A stretch of 64,000 nucleotides of DNA, taken from positions 62,001-126,000 of the forward strand of contig CANRGC010000001.1 of NCBI GenBank assembly GCA_947630045.1, in the 5' to 3' direction. The notes beneath the pieces were generated by a model. The model worked only from the letters and a program-made list of their open reading frames with translations. It ran no database searches and was not told the origin of the DNA. Positions 1 to 8,183 of the stretch are shown here, in pieces. A program made the translations under genes and the position numbers. This DNA comes from Candidatus Gastranaerophilales bacterium. GTDB taxonomy: Bacteria; Cyanobacteriota; Vampirovibrionia; Gastranaerophilales; Gastranaerophilaceae. Within the stretch, counting starts at the first letter, position 1. The number at the start of each line of letters is the position of its first letter.

Positions 1-1320
1 TGCAATCGAACAACACAAAACTGCGGGAGAAAATATAATCAGAAAAGATTTTATTAAGTTTGGAAAAGCTTTAATTTTCTTGAGATAACTTTTTTCTTTG
101 CCGAAAAGAAGGGTGCTGAATGTCGGAGTACAGACAATAAGACCGAAAGTTACAAGAAAAGATAATTGAAAGCCGACATCTAAAACAAGTTGAGGCTTAA
201 ATAACAAAATTAAAATTCCCGCAATAAAAATTAAAGACACTCCGTTTGTTTCTCTGTAAATGAATTTTCCGAAAAGAATTATCATTAACATAACGGAAGC
301 CCTTACGATAGAAGGCGGAAAACCTGTCATAATCGTATATAGAAAAACAACAAACATGCCTGATGAAATTTTCAATCTGTATGGCAAATTAACGAAATAT
401 ACAAGACAAAACCACATGGAAAGAATGATTGCAACATTTAACCCTGAAGCGGCAAGAAGATGTAAAAGTCCTGAATTTATAAAAGACTCTTTAATATCAT
501 CCGGCGGGTTAACGGCGTCATCTCCGAAAACAACACCGCCTAAAACTTCCAATCTCGGAGATTTAATATATTTTGAATGTTCTTGCAAGACATTATCTCT
601 TAAATCGTCCATAAAACGAAGAAAACAAACGTTTAAAACTTGAATTTTGTCCGCAATTTTCTTTTTAGATTTAATATCCGACAAAGAGGGAGAATCGACG
701 TAAGAATATTCATTCTCATTTACATAAAATGTTTTTAAAATTCCTTTTCTTTGCAGAAAACTTTTGTAATCAAATTGAGAAGGATTTTGAGCATACACGG
801 GCGAAGAAATTGTGCCTTTGAAATTGTAAATGTCTTTATATTTAAGCTTTTTAGTTCCTTTGTAATCTCTTAATACAACAAGCAAAAGTGAAGAATCAAC
901 ATCATATTCTATATTCTTAAACACAAACTTCATCGGCTTAAAAGAAAATTTATATGTTCCCGTTCTTGAATTAATTTTTGGAATTTCTTCTATAGTGCCT
1001 GTTATTTCAACATTTTTGGCATTTAAAATTTTAGAAAAGTCGTCAGTAAGAACACATCTGTTTTTAGCGTTCAAATATCCTGCAATAAATATTAAATAAA
1101 GAGCAAAAATAAAAAGAGGCGAAAACAAACGAAAAGGGGAATTTTTGAACCCGAGGAAAATCAAAAGAAAAATGACGATTAAAGTATAAGTCAGGGCGAA
1201 ATAAAAAGTATACGGAGAATAAAAGGTAAAAAGTCCGAATGTATACGCAACAAAGAAAATACCGCAAAGAAAAGTTTTATTATCTTTTAAGTTAAACCAA
1301 AAATCAGACAGCTGGGACAT
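1..1320 (-). CDS. comEC: ComEC/Rec2-family DNA-uptake channel, N-terminal 440 residues (truncated by window edge)
   Basis: An open frame of 440 codons runs from an ATG at 1318-1320 leftward off the window without a stop. The product is hydrophobic: two or three N-terminal membrane helices (about residues 15-80), a soluble OB-like region (about 95-210), then the competence core. HLLAASGLN at 287-295 matches the family's HLLAVSGLH-type motif, followed by GFPPSIVRASVM and LVLDVGFQLSF, both typical of ComEC. In the family this protein carries single-stranded DNA across the inner membrane. The C-terminal metallo-beta-lactamase-like domain, if present, lies outside the window. No SD is visible; a TATATT box about 11 bases upstream suggests a very short leader. 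It is divergent from the gene at 1447. Identification is confident. Confidence 0.9.
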   Translation of the reverse strand, partial: MSQLSDFWFNLKDNKTFLCGIFFVAYTFGLFTFYSPYTFYFALTYTLIVIFLLIFLGFKNSPFRLFSPLFIFALYLIFIAGYLNAKNRCVLTDDFSKILNAKNVEITGTIEEIPKINSRTGTYKFSFKPMKFVFKNIEYDVDSSLLLVVLRDYKGTKKLKYKDIYNFKGTISSPVYAQNPSQFDYKSFLQRKGILKTFYVNENEYSYVDSPSLSDIKSKKKIADKIQVLNVCFLRFMDDLRDNVLQEHSKYIKSPRLEVLGGVVFGDDAVNPPDDIKESFINSGLLHLLAASGLNVAIILSMWFCLVYFVNLPYRLKISSGMFVVFLYTIMTGFPPSIVRASVMLMIILFGKFIYRETNGVSLIFIAGILILLFKPQLVLDVGFQLSFLVTFGLIVCTPTFSTLLFGKEKSYLKKIKAFPNLIKSFLIIFSPAVLCCSIA

Positions 1321-1446
1321 ACGATAATTTTAATATAAAAATTGTAAATATTTGTAAATATAAAAATCTAAAAAAGGCAAGAAAATAATATGAATATACT
1401 TTGTATATATATAAGATAGTAGTACGAGGATATAAGGAGAAATAAA

Positions 1447-3141
1447 ATGGTTGCTCTAAATTCAATACAAAATCCGAGCTTATACCAGTATCAACCACAA
1501 ACGACGACTTCGACAGCAGGAACAACTGCGCAAGATCAGTCAATTTTTACAACCGCAGATGCATCAACAACTACGGCTCAACCGGTAAGTTCAGAATGTA
1601 CGGACGGACAAGACGATGGTAAAATCGGCTTTTTTGATGCATTAGGAAGCGCTATCAGCGGAGCATTTAATGGAATCGTTAACGGCATTAAAGGCTGTTT
1701 TACAGATGAAAACGGTAATTTTAGTTTATGGAATACATTAAAAACGGTAGCTACCGTTGGTGCATGTTTTATCCCCGGTGTCGGACCAATTATAGGAGCG
1801 GGGCTTTGTGTATCAGGCGTTGTTAAAGGTGCAGGAACAATAATTAACGGTATTGATGCAGCTTCAAAAGCAACAACTGACGCAGAAGCAAAAGCAGCAT
1901 TTGAAGAAATCGGAAGCGGTACTTTAACAACCGCAGCTTCGGCAGTCGGCTTAAAAGGAAGTGTCGGAGCAATTGCAAAAGGTCTTAGAGGTGCAAAAGG
2001 CGCAGCAGCAAGCGCAACAGAAAGTGCAGCAAGCGCAACAGAAAGTGCAGCAGCAAGCGCAGCAGAAAGTGCAACAAGTAGTGCAGCAAGCAGTGCAGCA
2101 AGCGCAACAGAAGGCGCAGCAGCAAGCGCAGCAGAAAGTGCAACAAGTAGTGCAGCAAGCAGTGCAGCAAACGCAACAAAAAGCAGCTTTTTATCAGACC
2201 TTAAAACAATTACTGAAAAAACCGGAGATTCAGGCAGATTTGTTTCAACTCTTAAAAACTTGAAAACTTCAGCAGGTTTTGGTAAAGACGGACTATATAC
2301 AGCAGCATTCAAAACCGGAAAAGCAGCTGCAGCAGAAGCCGGAAAAAATCAATTCTTAGGCGGCGTTAAAAATGTAGCCAGCACAGGTGCCAAAGGAACG
2401 GCTATGAATATCGGACAGGCAGTAAGAAGCGTTAAAGACAAAGTCTCATCCGCTAAAGATAAATTAACCAACAAAGGTAATTCTAAAGGAGCAGCTGAAG
2501 CAGCTGAAACAACAGAAATAACTAAAGCGGGTGAAACGAGTGAAATAGCTGAAACAACTAAAACAGGTGAAACAACTAAAGCAGCTGAAACAACTAAAGC
2601 AGCTGAAACAACTAAGGCAGCCGAAACAACTAAAGCAGGTGAAACGAGTGAACTTAGCACTAAAAATACAAAAGAACCCGGCTTTACACAAAGACAAATT
2701 GATAAACTTAAAAACAAAGCTAGTAAATGGGATGAAAAATTATCAAACCGCAGCAAAACATACAGAAAAGTTTCAGACTCGGCAAAAGAATTAAAAGCAT
2801 TCTATAACGAAGGCAAAACTGAAAATTTAACCGTAGAAGAAGTGTTTAATGATACCAATATGACCGGTGCAGGCGCACTCAGTGCAAAACAAGCAGCAAC
2901 CGTAGGACTTTCAGAGGTAACTCAAAAAGGCAGTGACGCAGCAGCAGAAAAAGTAAAAGAAGCTCAATATGAAGCACAATATCAAAATTATTCACCGGTT
3001 TCATCAACACCGATAGAAAGCCCTTCTTATGAGCTTGAATCATACAAACTTCTTTCATCGGAAGAACTTGATGCAAAATTCGGAGCAATAAGCAACAATG
3101 CGGCAATCATAAGAGATGTAGCAAAAACAGGCAACCTATAA
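1447..3141 (+). CDS. Large Ala/Thr-rich repeat protein of unknown function
   Basis: 564 residues, start chosen by AAGGAGA six bases upstream. There is no classical signal peptide: the N-terminus is polar, rich in Gln and Thr. Residues 101-136 form a Gly-rich hydrophobic stretch (GACFIPGVGPIIGAG) that could insert in or associate with a membrane. Two low-complexity blocks follow: an Ala/Ser block at about 180-245 with a 23-residue unit present twice, and a TKAAET-type block at about 358-400. The C-terminal third is mixed and charged, with predicted helix. I do not recognise the family. Soft, repeat-rich composition and lack of Sec signal suggest a structural, surface or non-classically exported protein, but nothing in the sequence proves location. 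A strong terminator follows. Confidence 0.7.
   Translation: MVALNSIQNPSLYQYQPQTTTSTAGTTAQDQSIFTTADASTTTAQPVSSECTDGQDDGKIGFFDALGSAISGAFNGIVNGIKGCFTDENGNFSLWNTLKTVATVGACFIPGVGPIIGAGLCVSGVVKGAGTIINGIDAASKATTDAEAKAAFEEIGSGTLTTAASAVGLKGSVGAIAKGLRGAKGAAASATESAASATESAAASAAESATSSAASSAASATEGAAASAAESATSSAASSAANATKSSFLSDLKTITEKTGDSGRFVSTLKNLKTSAGFGKDGLYTAAFKTGKAAAAEAGKNQFLGGVKNVASTGAKGTAMNIGQAVRSVKDKVSSAKDKLTNKGNSKGAAEAAETTEITKAGETSEIAETTKTGETTKAAETTKAAETTKAAETTKAGETSELSTKNTKEPGFTQRQIDKLKNKASKWDEKLSNRSKTYRKVSDSAKELKAFYNEGKTENLTVEEVFNDTNMTGAGALSAKQAATVGLSEVTQKGSDAAAEKVKEAQYEAQYQNYSPVSSTPIESPSYELESYKLLSSEELDAKFGAISNNAAIIRDVAKTGNL
2047..2184 (+). repeat. 69-bp tandem duplication inside the Ala/Ser-rich block
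   Basis: Two nearly identical 69-base units start at 2047 and 2116, each opening GCAGCAGCAAGCGCAGCAG. They encode a 23-residue Ala/Ser/Thr-rich unit, and shorter related pieces precede them from about 1997. Because 69 is a multiple of three the reading frame is kept, so copy number can change without breaking the gene. Confidence 0.75.
2560..2645 (+). repeat. 18-bp tandem repeats encoding TKAAET
   Basis: The unit ACTAAAGCAGCTGAAACA and close variants recur in tandem, with related, more diverged copies from about 2515. Each encodes Thr-Lys-Ala-Ala-Glu-Thr. Variants replace AlaAla with ThrGly or AlaGly. The array is in frame with the surrounding gene. Confidence 0.7.
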
Positions 3142-3161
3142 ATTAAAATAAATACAAATAT

Positions 3162-3192
3162 AAAAAACGGGGCGTAAAAAACCCCGTTTTTT
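3162..3192. terminator. Bidirectional Rho-independent terminator
   Basis: Arms AAAAAACGGGG (3162-3172) and CCCCGTTTTTT (3182-3192) enclose a 9-base loop. The A/T flanks give a T run on either strand, so it can end both the plus-strand gene stopping at 3141 and the convergent minus-strand gene whose stop codon at 3191-3193 overlaps it. Confidence 0.9.
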
Positions 3193-3742
3193 AGTCTATA
3201 ATTGTCACAGTCGCATTCGATTTTGTTCCCAAAGAACCGTTTGTATACCCGTTATAAAAACCGTCCTGTCCCATATCAAAAAGTTGTATTTGTTTTTGTT
3301 CTCCCGTATAATTTCCGTTGACATAAGGGTCATAATAAGGGTCAGTTTGATTATTTTTGTTTAGCTTTTTGTTTAAAAATCTGTTAAATTTGGCAATAAG
3401 ACCGTCGCCGTCATAACAGTAAGACGAATAAGGGTCATATCCGTAGTTTGAATAGTTATAATAGGTATTTTGCGGATAAATTGGCGGAGTAAAACCGGTT
3501 AACGTGCCCCTTCTCGGATACCAAAAAGGGTTATTAAACCTGTTATTAAACCTGTTATTAAAGCCGTTATTAAACCTTCTTCCCCGATATCCCCAATTGG
3601 GACGATAAAAACCGTTGCCCATTGAAGCGGGGGAATATATTGAAGCCGAAATCGGCAAAGTGTTGGTGTCATCCGTTGCATATGAAATTTGGCAAAAGGA
3701 TAACGCCAAAATTAAACCCAAAATTAAATTACTTTTCCTCAT
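3191..3742 (-). CDS. Exported Asn/Tyr/Gly-rich protein, unknown function
   Basis: 183 residues. The first 22 form a clear Sec signal peptide (MRKSNLILGLILALSFCQISYA) with likely cleavage after the final Ala. The mature part is rich in Asn, Tyr, Gly, Arg and Phe, with a FNNRFNNRFNN repeat near residue 62 and many Tyr-Asp and Tyr-Gly steps. Such composition is typical of disordered cell-envelope proteins. No catalytic motif or known domain is visible. It is 62 bases downstream of the exported protein at 3805-4635 on the same strand and may be co-transcribed with it. Confidence 0.65.
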   Translation of the reverse strand: MRKSNLILGLILALSFCQISYATDDTNTLPISASIYSPASMGNGFYRPNWGYRGRRFNNGFNNRFNNRFNNPFWYPRRGTLTGFTPPIYPQNTYYNYSNYGYDPYSSYCYDGDGLIAKFNRFLNKKLNKNNQTDPYYDPYVNGNYTGEQKQIQLFDMGQDGFYNGYTNGSLGTKSNATVTIID

Positions 3743-3804
3743 AACAGTAAAGAAGATACAACCAAGGCAGGTTTTTTATATCCGCCTTGTGTGGAATAAA
3801 TAGT

Positions 3805-4635
3805 TTAATTATTTAATTGACGGATAGTAAAAATCATCTTATCGAGTTCGCTTAAAAGCTTTTCGTCTTCCAGAAGAATGTTTGAAGGGTCATAGGGAGT
3901 ATTTGTCACGGGCGAAAATTGAGAGTAATAATTTGCGTCAAATTTTAGATTTCCCAAAACCTTTGCATGATATGCCAAATCAAGAAGCATAGTATAAGAA
4001 TCGCTCATTCCTTCAGGTTTATCGGAATAAAGTTTTTCTATTCTTCTTGCATACAAATCAAGCAGATTTACATTGGCGTTAAATTTTTGAATGTTATCGT
4101 GGTTTTTAACAACCGTTCTGAAAGATTCCAAAAAGCGCATTATTCTTATCATATCCGAGATATAAGATGATTGCGCCTCTTTATTTAAGATAACATCTAT
4201 AAACAGGGGGTCATCGGTTTTTGACTGTTGAAACTCATCAGGAGTAAATTCTTCGGCGTTTTTATTTTCGTCTTTAACTTTAGTTGTTTTTTTTGTTTTG
4301 TTTTCAAATTGTCCTTCTATAGCGGGCAAATTTCCGTAATAGCCGCCGCCTGTAGTATCAAACTTCGGCTTTTGTTTTTGTTTTTTTTGTTTCCAAAAAG
4401 ACGTTTTTTTAAGTTTAGATGAGGAAGTTTTAGGGCTTTCAACCGAAATTTCGCTTGATTTGCCGCTTTTTACCTTAGAGGAAGAAATTTTATTAAACTT
4501 TTCTTGTTGTTCTTTTTGAAGCTGATTTATATTAATTTGCATCTCGGGTCTGTCAAGGTCATAAATAGGGTCCATTTCGGCATTAACAGCACCTTGAATA
4601 AAAAATAAACATAAAATTAAAATTACCCGTCGCAT
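3805..4635 (-). CDS. Exported Lys-rich protein, unknown function
   Basis: 276 residues with an N-terminal signal peptide (MRRVILILCLFFIQGAVNA). Residues about 45-130 are a highly charged Lys/Ser/Thr-rich linker, probably disordered. The C-terminal 140 residues look helical and globular, with conserved-looking acidic and aromatic positions but no motif I recognise. There is no SD; a TATAAT box on the minus strand (4643-4648) ends seven bases before the ATG, so the message may be leaderless. It lies between pth and another exported protein; neither neighbour reveals its role. Confidence 0.65.
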   Translation of the reverse strand: MRRVILILCLFFIQGAVNAEMDPIYDLDRPEMQININQLQKEQQEKFNKISSSKVKSGKSSEISVESPKTSSSKLKKTSFWKQKKQKQKPKFDTTGGGYYGNLPAIEGQFENKTKKTTKVKDENKNAEEFTPDEFQQSKTDDPLFIDVILNKEAQSSYISDMIRIMRFLESFRTVVKNHDNIQKFNANVNLLDLYARRIEKLYSDKPEGMSDSYTMLLDLAYHAKVLGNLKFDANYYSQFSPVTNTPYDPSNILLEDEKLLSELDKMIFTIRQLNN

Positions 4636-4642
4636 AAGTAAA

Positions 4643-4671
4643 ATTATACTGAAAGAGAAAAAAAAGTAAAA
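4643..4671 (-). promoter_or_regulatory. Sigma-70-type promoter, probably leaderless
   Basis: On the minus strand the -10 is a perfect TATAAT at 4648-4643, and TTTACT at 4670-4665 lies 16 bases upstream as a -35. The ATG of the gene ending at 4635 begins seven bases after the -10, about where transcription should start. Confidence 0.55.
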
Positions 4672-4683
4672 AAATTAAACATT

Positions 4684-5238
4684 TTATACAAAAGATTTAT
4701 TATAAGAATTTTGTAATGTTTGAATATCTTCGTTTAACCAATCAAAACATGCCTCTTTTGCCTTTTTGATTACTATATCAAGCTTTTTTCTTTCTTCGGC
4801 TGTAAATTCGCCCAAAACAAACCTCTCTGAAGGCATATTCACAGGCTGGGGACCGATTCCGACTTTTAAGCGGCAAAAGTTTTTTGAACCCGTTTCTTTA
4901 ATTATTGATTTTATTCCGTTATGTCCGCCGTCCGAGCCGTCCGGTCTAAACCTTAAAGTGCCCAAGGGAAGGGAAATATCGTCGTATACGATTAAAATAT
5001 CTTTAATATCAAGCTTAAAAAATTTCATAATTTCAGCTATCGCCTGACCGGAAAGGTTCATATAAGTTTTTGGAAGACAATACATAATATCAGAATCTTT
5101 CACAAAAAAAGACTTAAATTTTTCGGTCAAGTTTAACTTTTTTTCGTCCAAAATTTTATCCAAAACCATAAAGCCGACATTGTGCCTTGTATTGATATAT
5201 TTAACTTCGGGGTTTCCAAGACCTGCAATCAGACGCAT
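4684..5238 (-). CDS. pth: Peptidyl-tRNA hydrolase
   Basis: 184 residues, the normal length for bacterial Pth. It frees tRNA from prematurely released peptidyl-tRNA in the cytosol. The opening LIAGLGNP and TRHNVGF are family signatures. Key residues fit the E. coli enzyme: catalytic His19, Asp86, and Asn9, Asn61 and Asn107 of the binding groove, the last in GGHNGIKS. A GAAAGGGA SD precedes the ATG, with TATAAT further upstream. It stands alone in its transcription direction apart from the exported protein genes downstream. Identification is secure. Confidence 0.97.
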   Translation of the reverse strand: MRLIAGLGNPEVKYINTRHNVGFMVLDKILDEKKLNLTEKFKSFFVKDSDIMYCLPKTYMNLSGQAIAEIMKFFKLDIKDILIVYDDISLPLGTLRFRPDGSDGGHNGIKSIIKETGSKNFCRLKVGIGPQPVNMPSERFVLGEFTAEERKKLDIVIKKAKEACFDWLNEDIQTLQNSYNKSFV

Positions 5239-5318
5239 AATTTTTCCCTTTCAATTTTAATTATAATACAAATTGTTCTATCAGTTAAACAAACAGACGA
5301 TAAAAAAATAATAAGTAA

Positions 5319-5360
5319 AGGTTAACTTCAATATAAATAAATTTAAAAGCAGGTTAACTT
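5319..5360 (+). promoter_or_regulatory. Direct repeat AGGTTAACTT x2, candidate operator
   Basis: The 10-base sequence AGGTTAACTT, built around the palindrome GTTAAC, occurs at 5319-5328 and again at 5351-5360, a 32-base period (about three helical turns). The second copy abuts the ATG of the helix-turn-helix gene at 5362 and covers its ribosome site. This arrangement fits autoregulation by the gene product, which is inferred only. Confidence 0.4.
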
Positions 5361-5361
5361 T

Positions 5362-5952
5362 ATGAAAAACACAACTAAAGAGATAAACAAAAAAAGTTCA
5401 AAAAAGGTAAGTGAATTTCTTGAAAAAAACAATATTCACAAAAAAGATTTTGCCCAGATGATTGGGGTAACTTTGTCTTATGTCTATAACATTATAGACG
5501 ATTCAATACCTTTTTCGACACGCTCAACAACAATAGAGCGAATTGCCGCCGTAATGGATATAATGCCTGAAGATTTTGAAGAATATGTTATTGAAGAAGA
5601 CCCGATGCCATATAACAAAAATTTAGACTTAATTAAGGCTTATATAAAGAAAAACAAAATGAGCACGGTGGAATTTTTAAAGTTATTTGAAAGAAAGAAA
5701 AGGCTCAAAATTGTTGATATGTTAAGGGGAAAAGAACCTTTGCCGATTGATTATTGCGAATTGAAAAACATAAAAGACATTTTGAATATGGAAGATGATA
5801 TTTTTTATGAACTTTGGAAAGATATTTTTGTGGAATATCTTGAAAAAGGCGGATTTAACAGAGAAAGAAACGAAGATTTATTAAACGAAATCTTAACTTC
5901 GTGTAAAAAACATTTCAAAAATTCCAAAACTGACAAATGTAATATTTCTTAA
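5362..5952 (+). CDS. Tandem helix-turn-helix (Xre-like) DNA-binding protein
   Basis: 196 residues. Residues about 15-70 form a Cro/C1-type helix-turn-helix: VSEFLEKNNIHKKDFAQMIG, then VTLSYVYNII as turn and recognition helix. A second, more divergent copy spans about 90-150 (IKAYIKKNKMSTVEFLKLF, then RLKIVDMLRG). Two such units suggest binding to two adjacent half-sites as a monomer or a four-site dimer. There is no sensor domain or membrane segment. The short repeated AGGTTAACTT upstream is a possible target. It is flanked by the divergent pth and the LysM gene in the same direction. DNA binding is inferred from fold-like pattern; the regulated genes are unknown. Confidence 0.75.
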   Translation: MKNTTKEINKKSSKKVSEFLEKNNIHKKDFAQMIGVTLSYVYNIIDDSIPFSTRSTTIERIAAVMDIMPEDFEEYVIEEDPMPYNKNLDLIKAYIKKNKMSTVEFLKLFERKKRLKIVDMLRGKEPLPIDYCELKNIKDILNMEDDIFYELWKDIFVEYLEKGGFNRERNEDLLNEILTSCKKHFKNSKTDKCNIS

Positions 5953-5970
5953 GACTGTTTGCATATTATC

Positions 5971-5999
5971 TTGCCTTAAGCGCATATTTAAGCTAACAT
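5971..5999 (+). promoter_or_regulatory. Promoter of the LysM gene
   Basis: TTGCCT (5971-5976) and TAACAT (5994-5999) are separated by 17 bases. The expected transcription start near 6006 lies downstream of the ATG at 5998, which argues for the ATG at 6031 as the real start. Confidence 0.45.
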
Positions 6000-6030
6000 G
6001 GGCTTACTTAAGGAAGGAACGAACATACAT

Positions 6031-6594
6031 ATGAAAAGTTCAACACTGCACAGATCAACGCTATCCAGAGAGAGAATGTCTATGGTTCAAAATGTTAAAC
6101 CGCAAATATACGGGAATATTCAGCCGGATTTAAACCAGTATATCAAAATTCAAAAAAAACCCGAGCTTGATGTTCTTTGGAGAGATTTTGAAAAAAGCGT
6201 TCAATCTAAATCAAGAGCAAAAGCGCCTATTGTTTACGCCGGTTTAGGCTTTGTCTTAGGCTTGATTTTTGCCGGCTGTATTTTTGCAATTGTCGGAATT
6301 TCTATGTATTCTGATGTTCAAAAAGTTGAAAAGGGTGAAATTGCAGCGCCTCAAGTTAAACAAGAAGCGCCCGTTTCCGTCATTCCTTCAGGAACCACAG
6401 AAACCAAAACCCAAAATTCACTTACGTCTGAAGAAAAATATACAATTCAAGAAGGTGACACTCTTGATAAAATTGCCTTCAGGTTTTACGGGCAATATGA
6501 TCAAGAGAAAATTGACATGATTATGAAGCTTAACAACATTAAAGACCCAACAAGAATTCAAATCGGTCAAGTCTTAATTATCCCTCTGAATTAG
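6031..6594 (+). CDS. Membrane-anchored LysM-domain protein
   Basis: 187 residues from the ATG at 6031. An in-frame ATG at 5998 is possible, but the SD-like AGGAAGGA (6011-6018) lies downstream of it and a -10 box overlaps it. A cytoplasmic N-terminal segment of about 65 residues precedes one membrane helix (IVYAGLGFVLGLIFAGCIFA). A Gln/Pro/Thr-rich linker leads to a C-terminal LysM domain (about 137-187: YTIQEGDTLDKIAFRFYG ... IQIGQVLIIP). LysM domains bind GlcNAc-containing glycans, mostly peptidoglycan, so the domain probably faces the periplasm. No enzyme domain is attached. It sits before the AGCS symporter gene, 41 bases away. Confidence 0.85.
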   Translation: MKSSTLHRSTLSRERMSMVQNVKPQIYGNIQPDLNQYIKIQKKPELDVLWRDFEKSVQSKSRAKAPIVYAGLGFVLGLIFAGCIFAIVGISMYSDVQKVEKGEIAAPQVKQEAPVSVIPSGTTETKTQNSLTSEEKYTIQEGDTLDKIAFRFYGQYDQEKIDMIMKLNNIKDPTRIQIGQVLIIPLN

Positions 6595-6635
6595 GATTTA
6601 ATATCCAAAGAATAGTATCGAGAGGATGAATTTTT

Positions 6636-8183
6636 ATGCTGATTAGATTTTTGTTGTCGGCAATAATGTTGGGCGCATTTATGCAAAAGGCTTCTGCGCT
6701 TACGATTGATGAGGAAATTGATAAATATTTCGCTCCGTTTTCGGACGCTTTTTCAAAAATAGTATTCTTTTCTGTCGGCAGCGAAAATGTTCAAATTCCC
6801 GTGTTAATTCTTCTTTTAATAGCAGCAAGTATTTTTTGCACTTTTTATCTCAGAGGAATAGGCTTTTGGGGTTTTTCTCACTCGTTAAAGCAAATTTTCG
6901 GCAGAAAACCCGAATTTAATGAGGCAAAAGGCGATAAAGACGGCGAAGTTTCATCCTTAGGCGCTCTTGCAACCGCACTTTCCGGAACTGTGGGTTTAGG
7001 AAATATTGCGGGCGTAGCTATTGCAATTTCCGTAGGCGGCCCCGGAGCAATGTTTTGGATGGCACTTGGGGCAACGTTTGGAATGGCGCTCAAATTTTGT
7101 GAAGTAACTCTTGCGCTTAAATACAGAAGATTTAACGCCGACGGTTCGGTATCGGGCGGCCCTATGTTTTATATAGCTCACGGTCTTACCCGCCACGGTT
7201 TAAGGTGGCTTGGTGAACCTATGGCGGTGCTTTTTGCAATTATGTGTGTTCCGGGGTCTTTGGGCGGCGGCTGCATGATGCAGATAAACCAAGCAACTCA
7301 ACAAATAATAAATATTACGGGCGGAACTTCAAGCTTTTTTGCAACCCACAGCTGGGTTTTCGGGCTTTTTGTCGCAATTATAGTCGGTCTTGTCATCGTT
7401 GGCGGAATTAAAAGCATAGCAAACGTTACATCAAAAGTCGTGCCGATTATGTGCGGAATTTACTTAATTTCAGCTTTAATAATAATTTTATTACACTTTA
7501 CTCATATTCCTGATTGTATATATACAATCATAAAAGAGGCGTTTGTGCCAAAAGCTGTGGCGGGCGGGGTTATCGGAACAATTGTTATGGGCTTAAGGCG
7601 TTCAATTCAATCAAACGAGGCGGGTTCCGGCTCTGCACCGATTGCATACGCCGCAGTCAAGACAAAAGAGCCTGTTTCTCAAGGGTTTGTTTCTTTAATC
7701 GAACCGTTTTTTGATACGGTTATAATTTGTTCCATGACGGCGTTTGTTATAATTATCACAGGGAAATATCTTGATTATTCGGACGGAATGACGGGTGTTC
7801 AGCTGACTTCATCGGCTTTTGCTTCCGTGTTCGGTTTCTTCCCGATAATTTTAGCCTGCGTAATTATACTTTTTGCAATTTCAACGATTATTTCTTGGGC
7901 TTATTACGGTCAAAAAGCTTGGGAATTCTTGTTTGGAACAGGTTTTAAAAGAACAAAAGTTTATCAGCTTATGTTTTGCACGTTTATTGTTGTGGGTTCT
8001 TCCATGAACATAAACAGCGTTGTTGATTTTACGGACGCAACAATGCTTGCAATGGCGCTTCCAAACCTTATTGCAATTTTCATTTTAATTAATGAAATTA
8101 AAAACGACCTCATTATTTATTGCGAAAAACACAATATAAAAAATGCAATTATAAAATCTTGGTTTAAAAATGACGCAGCTTGA
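6636..8183 (+). CDS. Alanine/glycine:cation symporter (AGCS family)
   Basis: 515 residues with roughly eleven membrane helices. Family signatures are clear: GTVGLGNIAGVAIAISVGGP near residue 118 and SNEAGSGSAPIAYAAVKT near 328. The family imports alanine or glycine with Na+ or H+. The first 21 residues look like a signal peptide or extra N-terminal helix, and about 70 extra residues precede the usual core, as in longer AGCS members. GAGAGGA nine bases upstream supports the ATG at 6636. The bioF gene overlaps its end by 14 bases, so the two are probably translated from one message; alanine is a substrate of BioF, which makes the pairing chemically sensible. Confidence 0.92.
   Translation: MLIRFLLSAIMLGAFMQKASALTIDEEIDKYFAPFSDAFSKIVFFSVGSENVQIPVLILLLIAASIFCTFYLRGIGFWGFSHSLKQIFGRKPEFNEAKGDKDGEVSSLGALATALSGTVGLGNIAGVAIAISVGGPGAMFWMALGATFGMALKFCEVTLALKYRRFNADGSVSGGPMFYIAHGLTRHGLRWLGEPMAVLFAIMCVPGSLGGGCMMQINQATQQIINITGGTSSFFATHSWVFGLFVAIIVGLVIVGGIKSIANVTSKVVPIMCGIYLISALIIILLHFTHIPDCIYTIIKEAFVPKAVAGGVIGTIVMGLRRSIQSNEAGSGSAPIAYAAVKTKEPVSQGFVSLIEPFFDTVIICSMTAFVIIITGKYLDYSDGMTGVQLTSSAFASVFGFFPIILACVIILFAISTIISWAYYGQKAWEFLFGTGFKRTKVYQLMFCTFIVVGSSMNINSVVDFTDATMLAMALPNLIAIFILINEIKNDLIIYCEKHNIKNAIIKSWFKNDAA

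Noticed and set aside
260-643. 127-codon plus-strand frame at the left edge
   Set aside because: Antisense to comEC, whose family motifs are unmistakable.
1578-2312. 244-codon minus-strand frame, hydrophobic and Ala/Leu-rich
   Set aside because: A by-product of the Ala/Ser repeats on the other strand; it has no SD, and the plus-strand frame has better start, terminator and composition.
3763-3789. Hairpin CAAGGC / GCCTTG between two exported-protein genes
   Set aside because: The T run lies in the loop, not after the stem, so it is not a normal terminator; six pairs only, so chance is likely.
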